Shown: in pieces, positions 1 to 8,574 of the stretch | Numbering within the stretch: the first letter of the stretch is position 1 | Layout: each line of letters opens with the position of its first letter | DNA from: Cytophagales bacterium | Lineage (GTDB): Bacteria > Bacteroidota > Bacteroidia > Cytophagales > Cyclobacteriaceae | Direction of reading: 5' to 3' | Length of the DNA stretch: 64,000 nucleotides | Assembly: GCA_033344775.1 (NCBI GenBank) | Contig: JAWPMT010000002.1 | Coordinates: 434,001-498,000 of the forward strand | Position numbers and translations under genes: made by a program | Notes under the pieces: model-generated | Databases searched by the model: none | What the model saw: the letters and a program-made list of their open reading frames with translations, nothing else | Told to the model about the DNA's origin: nothing

Positions 1-1540
1 CCAACTTTTCGACCTGGCCTTTAGTAACACGCTTGTTTGCTGCATAGGCATCATGCATGTGGGCAATGACTCGATCAAGGTAGTCTGAGTGATGCTCCTT
101 AGTGAGTTCGGGATAATCCTTTAGTACTTCCTTTCGTAAATCAAGACCTTGCGATAAAGCAGCCTTCACAACTTCCTTATGCTCTTGACCAATAGGTTCT
201 TGACTATCTGAATCCCGATTAGATGAGCTTCTTGCTTTTCTCTTTGCTGCTCGTTCTACAAAGGCACTTAAAGTCAGTTCCCAAGAAGGTTGACACAGTT
301 TAGCATCTGCCTTTATGTCAAAAGCATATAAATCGCAGAAATGCCGAAAGACAATGTCTTTAGTCGCATCGGCACTTTGAACAATCGCTTTGACCTTCTC
401 AATTTTCAGTGCCTGATAAGCCAGCAGCCTGTGATGCCCATCAAGTAGATCATAAAAAGGCGCTCCTCCTTTAAGGGATCTGAAAAGTAAAATAGGAGGC
501 CTTTCACCGCTGGCTATCTTTTCCTTCCAGTAGTCAAAAGATTCCTGAACAAAACCTAACCCTAAAGAAGCTTTTACATCTTTTAATTGAACATCCTTAA
601 GGGACAACTCAACCAGCTTCCAGTTTTCAGCCTTTTCCGCCCTTAGTGTCTCTACACCTTCCTCATCGGCATAAGACTCACTTTCCTTAAGGATTTCAAT
701 TCCAAAATCCTTAGCGTTCCTAAATGACTTGTAGTCGGCTAAGACAACTGTGGAATGTTCCGCTAAAGGGGTTTCGTCCTCGTGTTGTGTTTTTTCCCGT
801 GCATTTTCGACGACAGGCCAAATCTCTTCCTTAAGGTGATGGTATTCTGGATAGTTGTGTCTTAGCCAACCCGAAAGGAGAATCGGAAATTCATGACCCT
901 CGATCTGCACTTCCGGTAAGTCCTCTTCTCGCTTAGCAGCAAAAGCAATGAATTGCTTAACAAGTTGTTTTCTTTCAGCAATTGAAAGTTGCTTAGGAGT
1001 TGGAACCTCATCATTCCTTAACCCACTTCCCTCGTTGAAGTCATCTGCTTTAGGAGCAAGAATCATTCCCTCCTTAAAGAGTGCTCTCGCTTTAACCTTT
1101 TGCGTCCTTGGAAAAACACGCACTTCCTTAAAGGCACTTCCGAATTTTTGCCTGCCGAAAGATTCCGCTACAAATGTGGAAACCTTCTTAAAGGGATCAA
1201 ATACTACATATTCTTCCTGCTTAATATGATCCTCCGTACCGAAGGAAATCGTTACGTAACTAAACCTGTTTTGATTGATATTCGCTAAGGAAGATTCGAA
1301 GGAAGGAAGCAAAGGCACCGACTCTATGGAAGCACCCTTAGCAAGAGCTTCCGCCAGCGCTTGTAAATAGTTTTGGTAAGCGGGGTGATTAATACTAAGC
1401 CACTTTCTAGGGCTTTTGAAATGCTGCCTTAATCCAATCTTTTCCTTAAGAAAAGTTGCCGTCCCTTTAGGAAGCTCCTCACTAAAGAGCAATTCATCCC
1501 GTCCTTTTTCTTTATTAAATGTAACCGCAACCTCCATCAT
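1..1540 (-). CDS. Methyltransferase-like mobile-element protein with ParB-like insert (N-terminal part; runs off left edge)
   Basis: I translated this frame by hand from ATG at 1540 (next ATG 1537); it stays open for 513 codons and leaves the window. Residues 1 to about 190, and the last residues before the edge, are clearly homologous to the protein at 59803-62415, so the missing C-terminus probably holds the SAM/NPPF methyltransferase domain (inference). Where the paralogue has seven 37-residue repeats, this copy has one degenerate unit. It also has a segment the paralogue lacks: residues about 310-395 resemble a ParB/sulfiredoxin-like domain, with D367-G-H-H-R371 followed by LLAYQ. The DNA is rich in CCTTAAGG-like words. 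Identity of the 5' end is sure; the activity is inferred. Confidence 0.7.
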   Translation of the reverse strand, partial: MMEVAVTFNKEKGRDELLFSEELPKGTATFLKEKIGLRQHFKSPRKWLSINHPAYQNYLQALAEALAKGASIESVPLLPSFESSLANINQNRFSYVTISFGTEDHIKQEEYVVFDPFKKVSTFVAESFGRQKFGSAFKEVRVFPRTQKVKARALFKEGMILAPKADDFNEGSGLRNDEVPTPKQLSIAERKQLVKQFIAFAAKREEDLPEVQIEGHEFPILLSGWLRHNYPEYHHLKEEIWPVVENAREKTQHEDETPLAEHSTVVLADYKSFRNAKDFGIEILKESESYADEEGVETLRAEKAENWKLVELSLKDVQLKDVKASLGLGFVQESFDYWKEKIASGERPPILLFRSLKGGAPFYDLLDGHHRLLAYQALKIEKVKAIVQSADATKDIVFRHFCDLYAFDIKADAKLCQPSWELTLSAFVERAAKRKARSSSNRDSDSQEPIGQEHKEVVKAALSQGLDLRKEVLKDYPELTKEHHSDYLDRVIAHMHDAYAANKRVTKGQVEKL

Positions 1541-1792
1541 AGACTTTAAATCTTGGGTCTCCTTAAGGAGCCTCTTTAGGTTCTCGCAATTTGATTTTAG
1601 AGAACCTTGGAGGGTTACATTGCAATTAGGAAGTGGCTAATCTGCCTAATTGTAAGAGTAAATCTAGGATGCTCGCTTCATTCACAGAAGGTACACTTTC
1701 GTACCTTGGTACCAACAGTAGGTAAGGCGGTGAGGTAAGTGAATTATAATTAAGATGCTTTTGGAAGGGATTAATTTATAGGGGGGATAAAT
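1541..1792 (-). promoter_or_regulatory. Structured leader/promoter region shared with the paralogous gene
   Basis: This stretch is recognisably the same sequence as 62416-62660, upstream of the second methyltransferase-like gene, although it codes for nothing in either place. It holds three inverted repeats: AGGTTCTC/GAGAACCT (1578-1585, 1600-1607), CAATTAGG/CCTAATTG (1623-1630, 1645-1652) and GGTAC/GTACC (1690-1694, 1701-1705), plus a 19-bp C-rich motif at 1774-1792 that recurs exactly at 62642-62660 and 14433-14451. Conservation of non-coding structure in two copies suggests a regulatory leader or operator array; the ligand or protein is unknown. Confidence 0.5.
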
Positions 1793-2156
1793 ACATTGGT
1801 CTAGCTGATGGCTAAGACAGATTTTGTGAAACTAATAACATAAATACGCTTTATCTAAAACCACCAAGCTTGCTGTGTTGTTGAAATTTCGGGTGCAATA
1901 AAAAGTCCGCTAAAGACCAACGCGATACTATCGATGAATCCACATGACTCATTAACCAAGCCAGTCAAATGAAGGGTTTTTGTTTAAGCTGTTTGATTAG
2001 AAGCTGTATTTCATTTTTCTCAGGCTATCAAGTTTAGCACTAACTTGCGATAGAGGCACAATGATTCCAACTCTATCATTATCAACTTGATTTGCAGAAG
2101 GTCAGAACATTATTAAGTTCCAGTCAAAGGCAAATGCTAGTACTTGTTACACACTT
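1793..2156. other. Intergenic, nothing recognised
   Basis: AT-rich sequence between two leftward genes. I see no open frame of note, no convincing terminator and no repeat shared with the rest of the window. Confidence 0.5.
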
Positions 2157-4058
2157 TTAGCCTATTCCTTCTAGATATTTCAAGAATTCCTCGCGATTTG
2201 TTACTCTTGGGATTTCTCGATGAACATTTCCTTTTTTATCTATCAGCAAATAAGTCGGAAATGATTTGACTTCAAACATTTCTAGTAACTCTTCTGTTTG
2301 CCTTGGGCTTAATAGATAGTGATCTCCTTGAGGATTGTACTTGATTAGGGCGTTCTTCCAGTTTCGTTCTGCTGAGTAAACGCAGAAGTAGATAAATTTC
2401 ACATGAGACAAGTCCGACTTAATCTCTTCTGAAACTTCAAAATCTTTCAGACATGGCTGACACCATGTCCCCCAAAAATCAATAACAATTGATTGGCCCA
2501 CATTGTCTTTTTGAATCTTCTTCAGAAGCGTATTGCCACTTCCATCAAATTTTATCGCAGTGAGATCAAGTAACTCGGTTTTAGCTTCTTGAGACTTGAT
2601 TTCTTCATGGAGGGTTTTTAAATACTGGACATAACTCTCATTCCGAATTTGACTAGAAGTTTTTTCAAATGCCCAATCCATGATTTCATAATTTCTATCG
2701 AGTAGGATGGATCTATAAAAGTGTTGCGTTAACAATAGCTCCTTTGTATAATCATTTTCAGCGTTTGAAAGCTCATCCATATGATATTCAAAACCTGATT
2801 TCATCCTAAATGTCATAAGACTATTTCCAACCCTATCTTCGATGGCCCACCACACTTCTTTCTCTTCTTCATTGAGTTCCTTGGGATTGATTCCATTATC
2901 CTTAAAACCCAAAAGAAATTCTCTATCCTTATTAGACAGAAGTACTTCATTGTTTAACAAAAAGTCGATCTCAGCTTGCCTATATTTCTTGTTAGTTTCT
3001 TGACTGTAATTAACAACACGATGAGAAATACCATTAATTAATCCGAAGTAAGAAGAAGAAAGATGATACAATTTCGAATCCTGGTTAATAGAATCCATGA
3101 ACTGTTGTTCGTATTGTTCTTTTAGGTCACCAATTAATCTTTTTTCGCTTCCGAGGCCATAATTCAAACTTTGCCAGCTGAATTTCATAAGATTGGAAAA
3201 GTACTCAACCTCTGAATTACTGATAAACCATTGTTGAAATAACTCAGTACAATTATTTTGATTGCAGTATTCGTCCAGAAACCGATGGTCTGATTGTCTA
3301 TAATCTCTTCGAAATTGAAGATATTCATCAGGTTCATAGCCCAGTGCTCGATTTCTCGTTATGTAATCCGGGACAAATGACTGGTATAACTCATTCATAT
3401 AAAAAATATCATAATTGGCCGATGAGTTATTTCCTGCGAAATGAATATTTTCACTTGAGCCACTTCGTGGCACATTGATGGTCAAAGTATCTCCAGGAGA
3501 CACTAACAACTTTCTCCAATGATCAAAATATTCATATCCAAGAATGATGTCTTGGGTTCCGTTAATTTCTATTTCTAGCCTGAATACCCCATTGGAATCT
3601 ACTTCAGTTAAGTACTCTAATTGATCTCCAAGAACAAAGTCATTGACGTAAACTTTAAAAGGTAGCCCTTGACTCAAGGAATCTATTTCGTCAATAAATC
3701 CCTGAATTACTGCCGTTCCTCGTTGTATTATCTGTTCGTTATCTCTAGGCACTAGAAGGTCATCCTTAAAATACCTCGTCAGCCATCTGCCATCAATAAA
3801 AACCGAATCATTTGAAAGAGTAGCATAAATAGTTTGTGTGGAAGTGGTGATCTTAAAATCATTCTCTGAGCGTTCAATTTTTTCAATTACTTCGATCTTG
3901 TTTACCCAAAAAACGATGTTGCTTTCAATTTTTAAAACCCACTCCATCGTGGCTTTATCAAACCATAGACTTTCTAATTCCTCGGCAGTCTCAACAACCT
4001 CATATGTTTGACAAGAAACCAAAATAATAGTAAATAGGAGGCTAGCTATTCTGTTCAC
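2157..4058 (-). CDS. TlpA-like thioredoxin lipoprotein
   Basis: A lipoprotein: the signal peptide ends in ILVSC within the first 16 residues, with GTG at 4058 as the likely start. The C-terminal ~140 residues are a thioredoxin/TlpA domain with the redox motif W532-C-Q-P-C536 and a downstream FPTYLLIDKKG strand containing the cis-proline. The ~490-residue N-terminal part is a long extracytoplasmic region typical of Bacteroidota TlpA-family proteins. It should act at the periplasmic face of the envelope as a thiol-disulfide reductase. It lies next to, and divergent from, the peptide-export operon starting at 4347; such proteins often accompany secreted-peptide loci, although neither downstream GG peptide contains cysteine. 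Family sure, substrate unknown. Confidence 0.85.
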   Translation of the reverse strand: MNRIASLLFTIILVSCQTYEVVETAEELESLWFDKATMEWVLKIESNIVFWVNKIEVIEKIERSENDFKITTSTQTIYATLSNDSVFIDGRWLTRYFKDDLLVPRDNEQIIQRGTAVIQGFIDEIDSLSQGLPFKVYVNDFVLGDQLEYLTEVDSNGVFRLEIEINGTQDIILGYEYFDHWRKLLVSPGDTLTINVPRSGSSENIHFAGNNSSANYDIFYMNELYQSFVPDYITRNRALGYEPDEYLQFRRDYRQSDHRFLDEYCNQNNCTELFQQWFISNSEVEYFSNLMKFSWQSLNYGLGSEKRLIGDLKEQYEQQFMDSINQDSKLYHLSSSYFGLINGISHRVVNYSQETNKKYRQAEIDFLLNNEVLLSNKDREFLLGFKDNGINPKELNEEEKEVWWAIEDRVGNSLMTFRMKSGFEYHMDELSNAENDYTKELLLTQHFYRSILLDRNYEIMDWAFEKTSSQIRNESYVQYLKTLHEEIKSQEAKTELLDLTAIKFDGSGNTLLKKIQKDNVGQSIVIDFWGTWCQPCLKDFEVSEEIKSDLSHVKFIYFCVYSAERNWKNALIKYNPQGDHYLLSPRQTEELLEMFEVKSFPTYLLIDKKGNVHREIPRVTNREEFLKYLEGIG

Positions 4059-4346
4059 TTTTGTTTTCTCTTTGAATTTATTGTGTATTTCGGTCAGCTT
4101 TCATCCGTAAGCAAGGCTTTTCAAATTTCCATAAAATTATCAGATGTCAAAGGGCGTTGCAAATAGCTCAGTTCACTTATGGGTGGAAGTGCTTGTTATT
4201 TGTTTCAAATGCTATTTAAGATCGATGCTGTCTTGATATTGATTGATCATTGTGTTAATTATCCAAGTGTTGATAATAACTTTTTAATTTGGATATATAA
4301 ATTTGATAAATTTTTTTAATGCAACTAATTTCGAGAACTATTAAAA
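4059..4346 (+). promoter_or_regulatory. Divergent promoter region of the bacteriocin-like locus
   Basis: The 288 bp between the TlpA gene and the exporter operon contains a TAAATTTG at 4298-4305, matching the Bacteroidota -7 consensus TAnnTTTG, about 42 bp before ATG 4347. A TTG at 4270-4272 could be the -33 element, but the gap of 25 bp is longer than usual. The region is otherwise AT-rich without an obvious operator. Confidence 0.35.
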
Positions 4347-5495
4347 ATGAAGGAAGTACTACCGGAGGCCTTTACAAAACAAACTATCCAACACTATACA
4401 TTTAAACATGGTAGGTATTCTAGGGAAATTTATCTTCTCCTTTTGATAACAATTATTGGACTCTTTGCACTGCTCCCGATCATAAAAGTTCCAATTTCTC
4501 AAAGCGCTCAAGGACATATTACTTCATCGGAAGATAGTCACCTGATTATGTCTCCCGTTTCTGCTCGCATTGAGATGACAAGAGTTGTTGAGAATGCACA
4601 ATTTGTTAAAGGTGATACAATCATGACTTTTCGTAATGAGAATATCATGAAGAATCTAGAATACTTGAATTCACAGATTAATCTGCTCCATCTGAAAACT
4701 GAGGATTTACTATTCCTATTATCCGGGAAGAAAAATAAAAACCTACTAAATACTGAAGAATATCGACAGGTTTTGATAGAGTATCAGGCACGGATATCTC
4801 ATCTTGAATTGATGATCTCAGGATCACAAAAAGTGATGGATCGTCAATTAGAGCTTTATAAAGCACAAGTAATTTCAAAAGTGGAGTATGAGAGAGATGA
4901 GCTTAAGCACGAAACAAATGTCAAAGAATTAGACCTTTATCAAAGTAAAGTAAAAGCTATTTGGCAGAGTAAGGTTTCTGAATTGAACGACCAACTCACC
5001 AGATTAAATACAGATCGTTCGAATTATGAATTGCAAATTCATGAATTGTATGTCATTGCACCGGTTGATGGTACGATTAAGAATGCCTTAGGCTTAAGTG
5101 AAGAGCAATTCATCGAAAGAGGAGTTAAGTTGGCTGAAATGTCACCTGATTTTGATCTTATTGCCCTTTGTTCCGTGCCTGCCAGTGAAATTGGCCTGTT
5201 GGAACTTAATCAGAAAGCATCCATCAAAGTAGATGCCTATAACTACAACGATTGGGGAGTAATTAGTGGAGAAGTGAAGGATATTTCAAAGGATTCTTAT
5301 TTAAGTGAACAGGGCTTCAGGTATTATCTGGTCAAGTGCATTTTAGATCAGAAGTCACTGAATTTAGAAAATGGTGTAATCGGCAACTTGGAAAGAGGTA
5401 TGACCGTAAACGTAAGTTTTCTTGTCACGAAAAGAAGTCTGTTTCAATTGCTATTTGATAACATAGATGATTGGTTAAATCCATATAATAGTTGA
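4347..5495 (+). CDS. HlyD-family membrane fusion protein of peptide exporter
   Basis: This is the periplasmic adaptor of a type I secretion system. A short cytoplasmic N-terminus is followed by one membrane helix (about residues 28-48), a lipoyl/barrel half (SPVSARIEM... near 70-95), a long alpha-hairpin coiled coil (about 100-230) and the second half with IAPVDGTIKN. It would bridge the inner-membrane ABC exporter to an outer-membrane channel, which is not encoded nearby. The stop codon overlaps the TTG of the longest downstream frame and lies 8 nt before the ATG preferred for the transporter, so the two genes form one operon. Confidence 0.88.
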   Translation: MKEVLPEAFTKQTIQHYTFKHGRYSREIYLLLLITIIGLFALLPIIKVPISQSAQGHITSSEDSHLIMSPVSARIEMTRVVENAQFVKGDTIMTFRNENIMKNLEYLNSQINLLHLKTEDLLFLLSGKKNKNLLNTEEYRQVLIEYQARISHLELMISGSQKVMDRQLELYKAQVISKVEYERDELKHETNVKELDLYQSKVKAIWQSKVSELNDQLTRLNTDRSNYELQIHELYVIAPVDGTIKNALGLSEEQFIERGVKLAEMSPDFDLIALCSVPASEIGLLELNQKASIKVDAYNYNDWGVISGEVKDISKDSYLSEQGFRYYLVKCILDQKSLNLENGVIGNLERGMTVNVSFLVTKRSLFQLLFDNIDDWLNPYNS

Positions 5496-5503
5496 TAATC
5501 AGA

Positions 5504-7639
5504 ATGACTAAGAAAACACTTGTAAAGCAACGGGATATTACAGATTGCGGAGCGGCTTGTCTCAGTTCTATTGCTGCATTTTATAGTCTTCATTTATCCG
5601 TTGCGAAGATCAGACAAATTGCTGGAACTGATAAGAAAGGAACAACCCTTTTTGGGATGATAAAGGCGGCGGAACAATTGGGTTTTGATGCTAAGGCTGT
5701 TCGAGGTTCAATAGAATCTTTACCTGATGTTCCCTTCCCTGCCATTGCTCATGTTATCATCAATAATGGGATGAATCATTATGTTGTATTATATGGTGTA
5801 GGAAAGAAATCTGTCTCTATCATGGATCCAGGGACAGGACGAATGGAAAAAATTCCACTAGCAAAATTTAGTGAGATGTGGACTGGAGTACTCGCCTTTC
5901 TCCAACCAAATGGGAATTTTGAAATCCGGGATGAAACTGTTTCTACACTCTCACGATTCTGGTTTCTACTTAGGCCGCATAAATATTATCTGTTCCAAGC
6001 CCTGATTGGAGCTTTATTATTTACGATTCTTGGGCTATCGACTTCCATCTATATCCAGAAAATCATGGATTTTGTTATCCCAAATCAAAACATAGGACTT
6101 CTAAATTTGTTAGGGACGTCAATGGTCTTGATATTAGTTTTTCAGGTCATTGTAAATGTCTTTAAATCGATCTATGTTCTAAAAATTGGTCAGCAATTGG
6201 ATGCACAACTTATTCTAGGATATCATAGGCATGTATTGAAACTTCCTCAATCATTTTTCGATGGTATGAAAACTGGAGAAATTCTTAGTCGAATAAGTGA
6301 TGCAGTGAAGATTCGAATTTTCATCAATGAAATTGGTATTGATATAATAATCAATTTATTGGTCGTTCTTTTTTCTTTTTATTTGATGTTCAACTACTAC
6401 TGGAAGTTAGCTGTACTTATTCTGTTGATCATTCCTCTGTACTCAGTACTCTTCCTAATAATGAACCGACTTAACCGGAAAATAGAAAGGAAAGTAATTG
6501 AACAAGGAGCTGAACTTGAATCCCAATTAATCGAAACAATAAATAACATCTCCACGATTAAGTCTTTGGGCCTTCATGAAACTGCTCAATTGAAAACAGA
6601 AGTGCGGTTTGTTAACCTACTTGGTTCAATATATAGATCTACTATTAATGGGATTTTCAGTAGTAATTCGTCTATGATAATCGCGAATCTATTTACTATT
6701 ATTCTCCTTTGGGTAGGTGCTGGCTATGTGGTTGACGGTTTACTTAGTCCAGGAGAGTTAATGTCTTTCTATGCCCTAACTGGTTATTTCACTGGACCCA
6801 TAGGAAGCTTAATAGGATCCAATAAAGTTTATCAAAATGCAAAAATCGCAGCAGATAGATTATTCGAAATTGTTGACTTAAATCTAGATGCTCAAAACGA
6901 GTTAGTTGAATTAAGTAATTCGGATAACCTGGACATAATATTTGAAAATGTGAAGTTCCGTTATGGTTCAAGAGCGACTATTTTCGATGACTTAAATCTT
7001 CGTATTGAGCAGGGAAAAATATCTGCAATAATAGGGTCAAGTGGTGGTGGAAAATCTACCATTGCCTCTTTGATCAAAAAACAGTACGAAATTGAATTTG
7101 GAAAAATATCGATCGGTAATTATGACCTTTCAACCATCACGGCGCAATCTATTAATCAAATACTAGGATATGTTCCTCAGAACATAGAACTCTTTGGGGG
7201 TTCTATTCTAGAGAATATTGCCCCAGGAGACTTCGATCCTGACGTGAAAAGAATTTATTCATTAATAGATGAGTTTGGAGCAAAGTTTATCCTTGAATAT
7301 CCGAATGGTCTGATGACGATGGTTGGAGAGAATGGGGTCAATTTATCAGGGGGCCAACAACAGCTTGTTGCTTTATTAAGAGCGATTTATCGTGATCCTA
7401 GTATTTTAATTCTTGATGAAGCGACAAGTGCTTTAGATAAACAAACTGAATATCGAATTCAAAATTGCCTAAAGAAAAGAAATAAATCAGGGTTAACAGT
7501 TCTTTCTATTTCGCATAAATATGAAATTGCCAAGGAAGCCGACCATGTGTTTTTTCTTCAAAGTGGGAAGGTATTTGGAAATGGGACACATGATTATTTA
7601 CTAAATACTCTTGAGGAGTATAAAGATCATTGGCAGTGA
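5504..7639 (+). CDS. Bacteriocin-processing ABC transporter with C39 peptidase domain
   Basis: An exporter that cleaves double-glycine leaders and transports the peptide. The N-terminal C39 cysteine peptidase shows catalytic C15 in ITDCGAACL, H92 in MNHYVVLYG and D108 in MDPGTG. Five or six membrane helices follow (about 160-440), then the nucleotide-binding domain with Walker A GSSGGGKST (511-519), signature LSGGQQ (from 614) and Walker B ILILDEATSALD. I prefer ATG 5504 (MTKKTLVKQ), which gives the usual family N-terminus; a TTG at 5492 would add four residues. All catalytic residues are present, so it should be active. The two GG-leader peptides directly downstream are its obvious substrates. 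Confidence 0.93.
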   Translation: MTKKTLVKQRDITDCGAACLSSIAAFYSLHLSVAKIRQIAGTDKKGTTLFGMIKAAEQLGFDAKAVRGSIESLPDVPFPAIAHVIINNGMNHYVVLYGVGKKSVSIMDPGTGRMEKIPLAKFSEMWTGVLAFLQPNGNFEIRDETVSTLSRFWFLLRPHKYYLFQALIGALLFTILGLSTSIYIQKIMDFVIPNQNIGLLNLLGTSMVLILVFQVIVNVFKSIYVLKIGQQLDAQLILGYHRHVLKLPQSFFDGMKTGEILSRISDAVKIRIFINEIGIDIIINLLVVLFSFYLMFNYYWKLAVLILLIIPLYSVLFLIMNRLNRKIERKVIEQGAELESQLIETINNISTIKSLGLHETAQLKTEVRFVNLLGSIYRSTINGIFSSNSSMIIANLFTIILLWVGAGYVVDGLLSPGELMSFYALTGYFTGPIGSLIGSNKVYQNAKIAADRLFEIVDLNLDAQNELVELSNSDNLDIIFENVKFRYGSRATIFDDLNLRIEQGKISAIIGSSGGGKSTIASLIKKQYEIEFGKISIGNYDLSTITAQSINQILGYVPQNIELFGGSILENIAPGDFDPDVKRIYSLIDEFGAKFILEYPNGLMTMVGENGVNLSGGQQQLVALLRAIYRDPSILILDEATSALDKQTEYRIQNCLKKRNKSGLTVLSISHKYEIAKEADHVFFLQSGKVFGNGTHDYLLNTLEEYKDHWQ

Positions 7640-7705
7640 CTTTTTGATAATAATGCTCAAGTCCAAATATTGAATTATATTCGTTTTGTAAAAAAAAATT
7701 ACAAT

Positions 7706-7903
7706 ATGATGAAAATTGAAAAATTTGAAAACCTTACGGTTTCTGAACAATTGGAGATCGAAGGCGGTAACTCCTCAACCATACTTTCTGGAGCCAAATT
7801 ATTTGACTCTGCTATGGCATCAGGTGTAGTAGAAGGAATTCAAGAGGGCTATATACTCGTGGTAGATGCTTTTGCCAGATGGATGGATGATTTAATTGAT
7901 TGA
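7706..7903 (+). CDS. Double-glycine leader peptide 1 (bacteriocin-like precursor)
   Basis: A 65-residue precursor starting at ATG 7706 (or the adjacent ATG 7709). The leader MKIEKFENLTVSEQLEIEGG fits the class II pattern: hydrophobic residues, SEQ-L, then E-I-E-G-G. Cleavage after GG would release a ~44-residue acidic peptide with few lysines, no cysteine, an alternating hydrophobic stretch (YILVVDAF) and a WMDDLID end. It lies 66 nt after the C39 exporter. The core resembles no bacteriocin I know, so antimicrobial activity is inferred only from leader and context. Confidence 0.8.
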   Translation: MMKIEKFENLTVSEQLEIEGGNSSTILSGAKLFDSAMASGVVEGIQEGYILVVDAFARWMDDLID

Positions 7904-7926
7904 TTAACTTTAGAAATTTATTTTCG

Positions 7927-8118
7927 ATGAAAACTGAAAAATTTTTGACAATTTCCCCGGAAGAATTATTTGAAATTGAAGGTGGGGGCGCGGAAGAAAG
8001 AAAAGAAGCGGGAAAAGCTGTTGGTAAAGTTATTGGAGCTGTATTAGGCACAGTAGCTATAGGTGTTTCTTCTCCAGGATTACTTTTAATGTTATGGCAC
8101 GATGCGGTAACCTCTTAA
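7927..8118 (+). CDS. Double-glycine leader peptide 2 (bacteriocin-like precursor)
   Basis: A 63-residue precursor from ATG 7927; an in-frame TTG at 7900 overlaps the previous gene and is unlikely. The leader MKTEKFLTISPEELFEIEGG closely parallels that of peptide 1. The predicted core begins GAEERKEAGKAVGKV and becomes strongly hydrophobic and glycine-rich (KVIGAVLGTVAIGV), with GxxxG spacing as in membrane-inserting class IIb bacteriocins. Two adjacent genes with matching leaders and different cores suggest a two-peptide system; that is inference. The transcript then meets a perfect hairpin at 8142-8172. Confidence 0.82.
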   Translation: MKTEKFLTISPEELFEIEGGGAEERKEAGKAVGKVIGAVLGTVAIGVSSPGLLLMLWHDAVTS

Positions 8119-8141
8119 AATAATTAAACAATTTTAAAGAC

Positions 8142-8172
8142 AATAAGGTTTAGATTTTTTCTAAACCTTATT
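8142..8172 (+). terminator. Perfect 13-bp hairpin after the peptide genes
   Basis: AATAAGGTTTAGA (8142-8154) is exactly complementary to TCTAAACCTTATT (8160-8172), with a five-T loop. It sits 23 nt after the second peptide and 14 nt before the next gene. No long T-run follows, so it may be a partial terminator or an mRNA-stabilising 3' end that sets the peptide-to-downstream-gene ratio. Confidence 0.6.
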
Positions 8173-8186
8173 TGAATTGATAAGTC

Positions 8187-8510
8187 ATGTTAAAAAGAAT
8201 AATTTCGTATTTAGCATTTGCAGTAATTGTTTTCCTCTTCATATATCGCTATTTCTTAACAACAAAAGGTGATTTAGTAGATACACATTTTATTGCAGTT
8301 TTAATAATTTCAGTATTATACTACACCTCAGCAGTTTTTCTTGGATGGGATAAATCAAAGCCCATGTATAGGAAATTGATTAAATATGACGATGAAACTG
8401 GCCGTTATAATATTATAATAGCATTGATTTTATTGCCTTTCAGATTTATACTTGGAACATATTTTGGCCTTTTTTATTTTCCGATCTGGATATTTAAGCA
8501 GATACTGTAA
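8187..8510 (+). CDS. Small polytopic membrane protein, candidate immunity protein
   Basis: A 107-residue protein with three or four hydrophobic segments (about residues 5-24, 35-55, 75-93 and a C-terminal FYFPIWIF stretch) and a basic/acidic loop between helices two and three. I recognise no family. It directly follows the two precursor genes in the same direction, the usual place and size for a bacteriocin immunity protein, so that is the leading guess. An accessory export component is the alternative. Confidence 0.6.
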   Translation: MLKRIISYLAFAVIVFLFIYRYFLTTKGDLVDTHFIAVLIISVLYYTSAVFLGWDKSKPMYRKLIKYDDETGRYNIIIALILLPFRFILGTYFGLFYFPIWIFKQIL

Positions 8511-8574
8511 GTATTGATTCAGCTATTTACTATGCCAAATAAGAGCCGTTCAAACAAACTTAAAATTATTGATT

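Noticed and set aside
948-1640. Rightward frames over the left methyltransferase-like gene
   Set aside because: The minus strand is open from 1540 to the window edge and matches the paralogue; these frames are shadows.
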